A stretch of DNA of 12,774 nt, from the NCBI GenBank assembly GCA_903825675.1, contig CAIKBN010000062.1, positions 1 through 12,774 of the forward strand, in the 5' to 3' direction. A program made the translations under genes and the position numbers. This DNA comes from an uncultured archaeon. GTDB lineage: Archaea > Aenigmatarchaeota > Aenigmatarchaeia > GW2011-AR5. Shown one piece after another: positions 6,511 to 12,371 of this stretch. Under the pieces are notes generated by a model, which did no database searches, was not told the origin of the DNA, and saw only the letters and a list, made by a program, of their open reading frames with translations. Within the stretch, counting starts at the first letter, position 1, and each line of letters begins with the position of its first letter.

Positions 6511-8148
6511 ATGATAAGACAACCTTTATTTTACGTTCTAGTTCTGGTAGTCTTTGTCTTAGCTATCCCGATTCATGCAACATGTCATTTTCGAAACACC
6601 TTAGTTGATACTACGGTATTTATACCGTTTCGAATTGAGATGCATAAAGATACCATGGGCTTTAGTCCATGGTTGCATAGGGCATCTCATCCCTTTTTTC
6701 TATTCATGCCTGAAATTATTTCTGCTTCTGTTGAACCATCAAAAGTTGTCACCGGAAATACCATGACTATAACAGCTGAGATAAGGGATACTTTCGGTCT
6801 GAAAACTGTTTCAGCTGATATGGGAAGCATAGAAACCATTCAATTAAAATTAGTTAGCGGCTCTGCTTATCATGGAGTATGGAAAGGCGCATGGGTTGTG
6901 CACAGCACAGAACAGAAAGATTATATAACGAGAATCACTGCAACTGATTTCATAGGCTTATCTTCATCCATTGATGTCATATGGAGCGATCCACCTCTTT
7001 TCTCAGCCAATTCATCGCTTCTTACAGCAACCATAAACACAGGAGAAAATACAACATTGTATGGGAATTGCACAGTAACTGAAGAAGCTGCCAGCGATGT
7101 AAATATTATAATACAAAACTCCACCTCATCTGGTGGTCCCTTCACTGATACGCCAACCAACAGCAATGAACTAATCTATGTTAATATCACTTCTTATTAC
7201 ATAGGCTCTTTGTTAGGCAGTTCTGACAATTATTACTTTAATATAACCGCAAACAAAGCAGGAACCTATTACTTCAGGGTTAGGTGCAACTCAACCAATG
7301 CTGAGCCAATGGAAGCAAACTCAACGCAGTCATCATTAGCAGTCAACCAGGCCTACGGATATCTTAACGTGACACTGAGCAATCCAGAACCAGCTAAAAC
7401 AACAAATATAATACAAAACCAAACCTTTCTTATTATAGCAAATGTAAGCTGTGCAAGCAGCAACCCTACAGCAATCTGTGATGAAGTGAATGGCACAGCA
7501 AGATATAACCTAACTGCTGATCCTGATACACCTGTCAATACAACCGAAGGTGATGTGCCTTTATGGACAGGCTCAGGCAATCCGCAGACCTGCGGTGTGG
7601 TGAACATCTCATCCGGATTATGCAATCTTACATGGACAGTGAATGCAACAGGACCCATTAGTTCATCATGGAAGATTGATGTTTTATTCAGCTCCAATGC
7701 TACTGGTGTTCAGAGCAATGATACAGATGATGCAATAATTTCTATACGCTCCTGTATAGTAGATTTCACGCTAAAGTGGTCTTCTATTAGTTTTGGCTCA
7801 CTAAACCCTGGTGAAAAAGGAATTGCTGCGCCTGGGAATTCCAATAAGACATATAATATAACAGTTAACTCCGGCAGCTGTAACCTTGATATCTATGTAA
7901 GAGGCACTAACTTGTTTAATACAACACTGGGCACTGTTGTGGGTGTCGGTAATATCTCGTGGAGCAATGTAACAGACAGCTATAACGAAGCGTTTAATCT
8001 TACCAGCACTAACGCTGCAATAGAAATAAACGTATCTGAAAAAACCAATGTTACAACATGGTACTGGATTAGTATACCACCTATATACGCAGGTCGCTAC
8101 AACGGGACAGTATATATAACAGGTGTTAAAAATGGGGAAAATCCTTAG
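6511..8148 (+). CDS. Secreted multi-Ig surface protein with paired cysteines
   Basis: This 545-residue protein has a signal peptide (QPLFYVLVLVVFVLAIPIHA, cleavage near 23-24). Residues about 25-66 are encoded by a strongly palindromic DNA block and do not look like the rest. Beta-rich units follow: about 70-155 (SASVEPSKVVTGNTMTITAE), 165-275, 285-405, and a last domain about 415-540. Cysteines come in pairs (GNC/VRC, VSC/AIC, TCG/LCN, SCI/SCN), suggesting one disulfide per domain, and N-x-S/T sequons are dense. The last domain (SFGSLNPGEKGIAAPGNSNK, ending IPPIYAGRYNGTVYITG) resembles TasA/spore-coat-U/WxL-like beta sandwiches and the end of the first gene in the window. There is no membrane anchor. 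The gene starts four bases after MinD and overlaps the next gene by 17 bases. A polymerising or matrix protein is possible. Confidence 0.82.
   Translation: MIRQPLFYVLVLVVFVLAIPIHATCHFRNTLVDTTVFIPFRIEMHKDTMGFSPWLHRASHPFFLFMPEIISASVEPSKVVTGNTMTITAEIRDTFGLKTVSADMGSIETIQLKLVSGSAYHGVWKGAWVVHSTEQKDYITRITATDFIGLSSSIDVIWSDPPLFSANSSLLTATINTGENTTLYGNCTVTEEAASDVNIIIQNSTSSGGPFTDTPTNSNELIYVNITSYYIGSLLGSSDNYYFNITANKAGTYYFRVRCNSTNAEPMEANSTQSSLAVNQAYGYLNVTLSNPEPAKTTNIIQNQTFLIIANVSCASSNPTAICDEVNGTARYNLTADPDTPVNTTEGDVPLWTGSGNPQTCGVVNISSGLCNLTWTVNATGPISSSWKIDVLFSSNATGVQSNDTDDAIISIRSCIVDFTLKWSSISFGSLNPGEKGIAAPGNSNKTYNITVNSGSCNLDIYVRGTNLFNTTLGTVVGVGNISWSNVTDSYNEAFNLTSTNAAIEINVSEKTNVTTWYWISIPPIYAGRYNGTVYITGVKNGENP
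6590..6699. repeat. Two back-to-back palindromes and a T6 run inside the 6511 gene
   Basis: Palindrome 1: TTCGAAAC (6590-6597) pairs with GTTTCGAA (6627-6634), with an inner GGTAT/ATACC hairpin (6615-6626). Palindrome 2: TGAGATGC (6636-6643) pairs with GCATCTCA (6682-6689), enclosing ACCATGGGC (6652-6660), a TTTA loop and GTCCATGGT (6665-6673). A T6 run follows at 6694-6699. The GGGCTTTAGTCC core is typical of IS200/IS605-type hairpins and has the same TTTA loop as the palindrome at 789-812. The block sits in frame between the signal peptide and the first Ig-like domain, so it may be an inserted element end that has been exapted as coding sequence, or an mRNA structure. Confidence 0.5.
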
Positions 8149-8716
8149 AATACTTTTTATTTTACTGCTTTTTGCAGGCATTGTGCATGCCCTAGGCACT
8201 GTAACTAAAAACGATTTTGCGGTTTTAGGAGAAAACGAATCAGCCAGGTTTACAATACTTTTCTGGAGCGATGATGAACAGTATGTTGAGATGTGGGTAA
8301 AAGAAGCGCCAGCAGGCTGGGCAGTCATAATAGAACCAGACACGTTTAAGATAAATGAATCATCCGGCAACGAATACATGGTGCTCCCAGACAGAGGCAC
8401 CAAGAAAGCACTGCCTGTTGATATATTTGTCAAGGCATCAGGCATCTTAGGCACTCAGCATGTCGTCATTGGTGCTAGATCAGGAAACCCATCTGAAGGA
8501 ATAGTTTTTATGCAGGAAAGGACCTTTACCTTTACTATCGAGAGCAAAATCAATGCCAGTGAACCAGCAGCAGAAAAAGATGTCAGTATAGCAGAAAACC
8601 AGACTAACAATGAAGAATATCCTGCAGAAAATATCAAAGGAGAAATAAATTACCTGATATATAGTGTTTTATTTCTGATAATATTATTCTCTGTTTTGAT
8701 ATACAAGTATTCCTGA
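8132..8716 (+). CDS. Small membrane-anchored Ig-like protein
   Basis: I use the ATG at 8132, with AGGTG (8121-8125) six bases upstream; a GTG at 8123 is in frame but would overlie that binding site. The product is 194 residues. Residues 1-21 are a signal peptide (GKILRILFILLLFAGIVHA). One Ig-like domain spans about 25-140 (GENESARFTILFWSDDEQYV, later PVDIFVKASGILGTQHVVIG). An acidic, Glu/Asn-rich linker follows, then a transmembrane helix near 170-190 (YLIYSVLFLIILFSVLIY) with a three-residue tail, YKYS at the end. Architecture matches the 930 protein: signal peptide, Ig-like ectodomain, single C-terminal helix. It is the last gene of the operon beginning at 3220. An accessory or anchoring partner of the 6511 protein is plausible, but function is unproven. 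Confidence 0.82.
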   Translation: MGKILRILFILLLFAGIVHALGTVTKNDFAVLGENESARFTILFWSDDEQYVEMWVKEAPAGWAVIIEPDTFKINESSGNEYMVLPDRGTKKALPVDIFVKASGILGTQHVVIGARSGNPSEGIVFMQERTFTFTIESKINASEPAAEKDVSIAENQTNNEEYPAENIKGEINYLIYSVLFLIILFSVLIYKYS

Positions 8717-8718
8717 GG

Positions 8719-8985
8719 TCATTGTTGCGGATTTTCCACCGTGGCTTCTGCCTTTTCCACCTTTTTTTCTTCCTTCTTTTTTCCAAATAAGCCACCTTCC
8801 CTCTTCTTCAGGAACGGAAGCGATATTCTCGGGTTTTCCACAACCTCATAACCCCTTGGCATGGAAATAGCATTTGCAGGATTCTTTGAAAAAAAGTAAA
8901 GTGTAACTTTGCCCATCTGCTTCATGTGAAGCCAGAACTTTTTATCATCCTTTGTTTTGTATACAAAAGGACCAAATAAACTCAT
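8719..8985 (-). CDS. Small basic conserved archaeal protein of unknown function
   Basis: The protein is 88 residues with no signal peptide or membrane helix. Residues about 7-60 form a compact unit (FVYKTKDDKKFWLHMKQMGK, then KVTLYFFSKNPANAISMPRG, then GYEVVENPRISLPFLKKR). From memory, similar small proteins with the pattern KTKDGKK...YYFSKNP...PPGYEVVENPRTGLP occur in many DPANN-like archaeal genomes, without an assigned function; I cannot verify this here. The last 25 residues are a low-complexity Lys/Glu tail. AAGGT on the minus strand lies a few bases before the ATG. Its stop lies two bases from the stop of the convergent 8132 gene. It does not look like a surface protein, and why it sits in this cluster is unclear. 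Confidence 0.8.
   Translation of the reverse strand: MSLFGPFVYKTKDDKKFWLHMKQMGKVTLYFFSKNPANAISMPRGYEVVENPRISLPFLKKREGGLFGKKKEEKKVEKAEATVENPQQ
8761..8783 (+). terminator. Pyrimidine/T-rich tract beyond the plus-strand operon
   Basis: A T7 run (8762-8768) and a T6 run (8777-8782) separated by C/T bases lie 45-66 bases past the stop at 8716, on the strand of the upstream operon. Archaeal RNA polymerase terminates at U-rich tracts like this. On the opposite strand the same bases encode the Lys/Glu tail of the 88-residue protein, so the two functions would share DNA. Confidence 0.4.
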
Positions 8986-9007
8986 ATTAAACCTTCTTTT
9001 TCATTAC

Positions 9008-9020
9008 TTATAAATATATA
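9008..9020 (-). promoter_or_regulatory. TATA-like box for the 88-residue protein gene
   Basis: Read on the minus strand, TATATATTTATAA lies 22-35 bases before the ATG at 8985, the expected distance for a short-leader archaeal transcript. It is in the 38-bp gap after the 9024 gene, so the small gene may have its own promoter as well as read-through from upstream. Confidence 0.4.
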
Positions 9021-9023
9021 GCT

Positions 9024-10346
9024 TTATGCCTCATTTTCAGAGTCCATCCTCTTCAGAATTCTGGGTCTTTCTGTTTTCGCCTTCTTTTTTCTCCTGTATA
9101 ACAAGTAAATGAACAGCAATGCAATTAATATTATAATTAAAATAATCAGCCATAACAGGTTTACAGGAGGTGCAGCATACAGGTAAAACATAGAGTTTGC
9201 AAGCAGGAATAACGTATCTTCAATATGCCCTTTTATATGTGTCAGAGAATCATACGTCTTTTCATAATCACCGCTGTTCAAATACCCTTCTGCTATTTTA
9301 AGCTCATCCGCAGCCTTTCCTAAACTTTCGTTTGCCCCGCTTGCATTAAAACCTTTGGAGAACGCAGAGCTTATCTCGCCCTCTATCTCATAAATAAGTA
9401 ATTTGTAATTTGTAATCTTGTTCATAAGATATTCTTTAGTCATATTCATGGCAATTACATTGATTAAAATGATGCCTTGTTTTTTGGCAAGGTCGCTAGT
9501 AATATAAAAATCAAGATTATATTTCCCGGGAATAGCGTCTTTAGGTACCTTGATCGAGACCAGAAATAGCTTCGATTCGTTTATTTCTAAGGCACTTATC
9601 GCCTTAGGGTTTATATCAATCTCAAAAAAGTTTGCAACTGAGAAGTAAAGCATGATGCTATTTAGCTTGATATCTCCCTTGTTGCGCGCCCGGATAGCCA
9701 TAAAATCACTGTCGCCTCTTATTATACTAATGTTTTCCTTATAGTCTGCGTCAAGCATGGGGTTAGCACCTAGATATTTGGGTGGCACTGTTGCTACAAA
9801 AATCGGTAAAAAAGCACCGCCTTCACCCCCGCTAGTTGTAGCTGTTGTAACTGTAGTAGCTGGTGTAACTGCTGTGCTGGTAGTTGTTGTGTAAGATTGA
9901 ACTCCGAAAATACCCCAAGTCTCAATAACCTTTGTTTCATACCGAACAGTAAATTTTATGTAGTATATGCCATCAATGCTAGGCACAAAAACAGCATGAT
10001 AATCTCTTTTCATGGCAGGGTATAGCAATACAGATGAATCATAGTAATAAGCTGTTTCATTTAGTCTGTCGTTAGAATAATAATATACCTTAATCTCAAT
10101 TCTTGACGTATATTTATTGGCACCTATATTTGTGAATTCTACATATATCTCCTGCCTGTCACCAATCACCAATGATTTAGCATAATCGAAAAGTGTTATT
10201 TCGCCATTGGTTATGTTTTTTATAGAAACCGATACCTCATTCTGCAAGGCCAGACCAGTTATCCCGGTTTTGACAGCCAAAAAGATGAGCAGCAGGCCTA
10301 TTCCTGTTATTAATAAGACCAAAACAAGATTAGATTGTCTCTCCAT
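9024..10346 (-). CDS. Surface protein with N- and C-terminal membrane helices and Thr-rich linker
   Basis: This 440-residue protein has an N-terminal helix (about 7-26, LVLVLLITGIGLLLIFLAVK) followed at once by GITGLALQ. A CARDB/Ig-like domain spans about 36-150, related to that of the 2397 protein. A Thr/Val/Ala linker (about 151-175, STAVTPATTVTTATT), probably O-glycosylated, leads to a NEW3/COG1470-like domain (about 195-300; SIKVPKDAIPGKYNLDFYIT). A helical, possibly coiled-coil region follows (about 303-388), then a C-terminal transmembrane helix (397-416) and a basic tail of 24 residues (YRRKKKAKTERPRIL). GGAG (10354-10357) lies seven bases before the ATG. The gene is divergent from the second MinD gene. 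It probably forms a membrane-held stalk or scaffold; the basic tail could contact a cytosolic partner. Function is not established. Confidence 0.82.
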   Translation of the reverse strand: MERQSNLVLVLLITGIGLLLIFLAVKTGITGLALQNEVSVSIKNITNGEITLFDYAKSLVIGDRQEIYVEFTNIGANKYTSRIEIKVYYYSNDRLNETAYYYDSSVLLYPAMKRDYHAVFVPSIDGIYYIKFTVRYETKVIETWGIFGVQSYTTTTSTAVTPATTVTTATTSGGEGGAFLPIFVATVPPKYLGANPMLDADYKENISIIRGDSDFMAIRARNKGDIKLNSIMLYFSVANFFEIDINPKAISALEINESKLFLVSIKVPKDAIPGKYNLDFYITSDLAKKQGIILINVIAMNMTKEYLMNKITNYKLLIYEIEGEISSAFSKGFNASGANESLGKAADELKIAEGYLNSGDYEKTYDSLTHIKGHIEDTLFLLANSMFYLYAAPPVNLLWLIILIIILIALLFIYLLYRRKKKAKTERPRILKRMDSENEA

Positions 10347-10411
10347 ACAATTTCTCCGCTATCTTTATTATTTGGTCATGAAATTTAAAATAATTAGTTT
10401 TTGCGTTTTTA

Positions 10412-10595
10412 CAGGATTTCATATAAGCTTAAACAACAGGCATAATAATTACTGCCAGAGATATAAATGATTCTAAAAATCAAGTTGCTATCTGATTTAA
10501 AAACTGTGCATTGCTAATAATTATAGTGAACCAACAAAAGAATGCCGATATTAACTTTGTTGTTCGCTATATGTGAAACAAGTTATGAAATCCTG
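10412..10595. repeat. 184-bp segment bounded by a perfect 12-bp inverted repeat
   Basis: CAGGATTTCATA (10412-10423) is repeated inverted as TATGAAATCCTG (10584-10595). Both lie in the 284-bp divergent region between the 9024 gene and the second MinD gene, which contains no convincing ORF. A related string, GGATTTCATATA, occurs at 819-830 at the edge of the palindrome near the start of the window. This could be a short non-autonomous mobile element with terminal repeats, or paired operator sites for looping control of both divergent genes. No target duplication was seen. Confidence 0.4.
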
Positions 10596-10613
10596 ATTAT
10601 TTCCTTGTTTCAC
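10573..10613. promoter_or_regulatory. Palindrome upstream of the second MinD gene
   Basis: GTGAAACAAG (10573-10582) and CTTGTTTCAC (10604-10613) are perfect 10-bp inverted arms separated by 21 bases, ending 18 bases before the GTG start. The flanks (CTATAT and AATATATAG) continue the symmetry with a three-base offset. The right arm of the 12-bp repeat lies in its loop. It may be an operator or an mRNA leader hairpin controlling MinD production. Confidence 0.45.
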
Positions 10614-10630
10614 AATATATAGGTGTTTTC

Positions 10631-11392
10631 GTGACAAGGGTTATAAGCGTATTTTCAGGCAAAGGCGGTGTTGGCAAAACAACAGTAGCTGTAAATCTGG
10701 GCGCAGCCCTTGCCAGAATGAAGAAAAACGTCACGCTTATAGACTGCAATTTGACTGCCTCGCACCTTGGTCTGCATCTAGGCATGTACAATCCGCGTTC
10801 TACTCTTAATCACGTCCTGCGCGAAGAGCACAGCATGGAAGAAGCATTGCATGATCATTTTACTGGCATGAAGATAGTTCCTGCGTCGCTTTCGCTAAAA
10901 GACCTGCACGGCACTGATTTAACCAAACTCAGGCATGCCATAAATACTATCATGCACAAAAATGATGTTATAATGCTTGATTCAGCGCCTGGCATTGGAA
11001 GAGAAGCCATGGCATCCATTAGTGCAAGCAACGAAGTGCTGTACGTAACAACACCGCATGTGCCTGCAGTAATGGATATCGTAAGGTCCCATGAGGTCGC
11101 AAGCGAGCTTGGCGTAGAGCCATTAGGCATAATCCTTAACATGATAAACAAGGACAAACATGAAATGACAAAGGATGAGGTGGAGCATCTTACAGGCCTT
11201 CCTGTTATTGCATCCATACCATATGACAAAAATATAAGGAAAAGCCTTGCCATGAAGATGCCCCTTGTTTCCTATAATCCAGGCACTGACACAAGCAAGG
11301 CCTTTATAAAATTGGCCTCAGAGCTTATGGGCGAAGAAATAATAAAAGAATCAGGCCTTTTCAGTATTCTTAAACGAATGAGATTTTGGTAG
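10631..11392 (+). CDS. minD: MinD/ParA-family ATPase, paralogue 2 (D-C-N variant)
   Basis: The protein is 253 residues. It starts at a GTG with AGGTG (10621-10625) five bases upstream, and the N-terminus (TRVISVFSGKGGVGKTT) aligns with paralogue 1. Walker A is GKGGVGKTT. Walker A' is LIDCNLTASHLGL, again with Asn in place of the catalytic second Asp. Walker B is MLDSAPGIG, and the later conserved Asp is kept (TPHVPAVMD). The C-terminus (SGLFSILKRMRFW) has the alternation of hydrophobic and basic residues expected of a membrane-targeting amphipathic helix, resembling the E. coli MinD tail. It shares the DCN...HLGL...GMY block with paralogue 1, so these two are closer to each other than to paralogue 3. 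It is divergent from the 9024 surface-protein gene, and its last 42 bases overlap paralogue 3 on the other strand. Confidence 0.9.
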   Translation: MTRVISVFSGKGGVGKTTVAVNLGAALARMKKNVTLIDCNLTASHLGLHLGMYNPRSTLNHVLREEHSMEEALHDHFTGMKIVPASLSLKDLHGTDLTKLRHAINTIMHKNDVIMLDSAPGIGREAMASISASNEVLYVTTPHVPAVMDIVRSHEVASELGVEPLGIILNMINKDKHEMTKDEVEHLTGLPVIASIPYDKNIRKSLAMKMPLVSYNPGTDTSKAFIKLASELMGEEIIKESGLFSILKRMRFW

Positions 11393-12136
11393 CACCTTGT
11401 GAGCAATCCTTCTCATTGCCAGAAATCTCGGTTTTTTGTATTCCCTGCCTGTTAGCTTGGATGCAAGCTCAAAGAATGCTATGCTTGCAGGAGAAAAAGG
11501 GAGCCTCTCTACAACCGGCATCTTTGCAGCAATGCTCATGGCTATATTCTTATCGCACGGTATCGAATGGATAACCTCGGTGTTGCTTACAGCCTCTATC
11601 TCCTTTTTGCTTATTTCATGCTTGTGCCCGCATATGTTATTCAGCACTATGCCTTTTATCAGCACATCCATGTTCCTGGCTAACTCTATGGTTTTCAGGC
11701 ATCCAGTAAGATCTGGCAGGTGTGGTGTAGTCACAATAAGTGATTCATCAGCAGCCTCAAGCACAGCAAGCGCGCCCTTGTCAAGGCCTGACGGCGCATC
11801 CAGCAAAACCGTGCAGTCAAAGTGTTTTAAGATATTTTTTAGCTTACTCGCATCTGTATTAAGATAGTTCAAGGACAAATGAGCAGGTATAAACCTCAGC
11901 CCTGTTTCATGTATATGAAGCGCCTCAAGCAGAGATATCTCACGGTCAAGAATATCATGCAGAGTCATATAGCTTTCTATCGAGCCCAGATGAATGCCAA
12001 TATTGGGGTTCCTCAGGTCTCCGTCAACTATGACAACATTCTCACCTAGCTTATGCATAGCCAAGCCCAGATTAACAACAGTAGTAGTCTTGCCTGTGCC
12101 ACCCTTCCCGGACAATACACCTATTATCTTTCTCAA
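11351..12136 (-). CDS. minD: MinD/ParA-family ATPase, paralogue 3 (D-G-D, altered downstream Asp)
   Basis: This 261-residue protein starts at a TTG, supported by GGTG (12145-12148, minus strand) eight bases upstream, a stop codon shortly before, and a canonical N-terminus (RKIIGVLSGKGGTGKTT). Walker A is GKGGTGKTT. Walker A' is IVDGDLRNPNIGIHLG, keeping both Asp residues. Switch II is LLDAPSGLD rather than LDSAPGIG. Where paralogues 1 and 2 and E. coli MinD (D152) have Asp after the TP/NP motif, this protein has Gly (PHLPDLTG). The C-terminus is basic (KKPRFLAMRRIAHKVLPKSH) and could bind membrane or nucleic acid. It lies downstream of the repeat ORF and winged-helix gene on the same strand and may form a unit with them. 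A plasmid-partition-like ParA role is the main alternative to a MinD role. Confidence 0.88.
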   Translation of the reverse strand: MRKIIGVLSGKGGTGKTTTVVNLGLAMHKLGENVVIVDGDLRNPNIGIHLGSIESYMTLHDILDREISLLEALHIHETGLRFIPAHLSLNYLNTDASKLKNILKHFDCTVLLDAPSGLDKGALAVLEAADESLIVTTPHLPDLTGCLKTIELARNMDVLIKGIVLNNICGHKHEISKKEIEAVSNTEVIHSIPCDKNIAMSIAAKMPVVERLPFSPASIAFFELASKLTGREYKKPRFLAMRRIAHKVLPKSHSFKNTEKA

Positions 12137-12173
12137 TCTAAAAACACCTTATACTTCGTATATTGTAGTTTCG

Positions 12174-12193
12174 AAAAGTCATCCTCGGATGAC
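12174..12193 (-). terminator. Hairpin plus T-run after the repeat ORF
   Basis: On the minus strand GTCATCC, GA and GGATGAC form a perfect 7-bp hairpin (12178-12193) followed directly by TTTT. The stop codon of the 63-residue ORF lies in the hairpin. This is terminator-like and would separate that ORF from the third MinD gene, although the T-run is short, so read-through is possible. Confidence 0.35.
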
Positions 12194-12370
12194 ATTTTCA
12201 AAATACCTCATAAACTTCTGTTTTGAAAGGAGATCATCATAACCAGTTTTGACCTCATTTTCAAAATACCTCATAAACTTCTGTTTTGAAAGGAGATCAT
12301 CATAACCAGTTTTGACCTCATTTTCAAAATACCTAATATGCTTCTTATTTTTTAGTTCCGAAAACTGCAT
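12179..12370 (-). CDS. Possible 63-residue protein built of 21-residue repeats
   Basis: The ATG (minus strand, ending at 12370) follows the TGA of the winged-helix gene after one base (TGAGATG), so translation by re-initiation is plausible; no GGTG-type binding site is seen. The product opens MQFSELKNKKHI, then contains RYFENEVKTGYDDLLSKQKF twice, each followed by M, and a partial third copy, RYFENVIRG. The repeat is exactly 63 bp, so copy number change keeps the frame. The sequence is charged, cytosolic and probably helical. No family is recognised. The alternative is that the repeats act as DNA (for example binding sites beside a ParA-like gene) and the ORF is incidental. Confidence 0.4.
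   Translation of the reverse strand: MQFSELKNKKHIRYFENEVKTGYDDLLSKQKFMRYFENEVKTGYDDLLSKQKFMRYFENVIRG
12193..12334. repeat. Perfect 63-bp tandem repeat, 2.25 copies
   Basis: Bases 12193-12255 and 12256-12318 are identical, and 12319-12334 repeats the first 16 bases. Each full copy contains TTTCAAAA and TTTTGAAA, an 8-bp inverted pair 17 bases apart. Complete identity implies a recent duplication or an assembly feature. The spacing is a multiple of three and keeps the minus-strand frame open. Confidence 0.95.
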
Positions 12371-12371
12371 C

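Noticed and set aside
6571..6709. ATTCATGC at 6571-6578 and 6702-6709 as a target-site duplication around the palindromic block
   Set aside because: No terminal inverted repeats adjoin the copies, removing 131 bp would create a stop codon, and IS200/IS605 elements do not make target duplications. An 8-bp match can be chance.
7801..8454. Minus-strand open frame of 217 codons opposite the 6511 and 8132 genes
   Set aside because: Its product lacks a recognisable domain or coherent composition, and it lies antisense to two well-supported exported proteins with signal peptides.
10347..10630. A protein or tRNA gene in the divergent region
   Set aside because: No ORF with a binding site or plausible composition and no cloverleaf were seen; the content is promoter-like AT-rich DNA with inverted repeats.
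6588..12177. TTTTCGAAAC at 6588-6597 and its complement at 12168-12177 as a shared regulatory site
   Set aside because: A 10-base match between two places in 12.8 kb of AT-rich sequence is expected many times by chance, and one copy is coding.
12193..12334. CRISPR-like array
   Set aside because: The whole 63-bp unit is repeated perfectly and contiguously with no unique spacers, and no cas genes are nearby; it is a simple tandem duplication.
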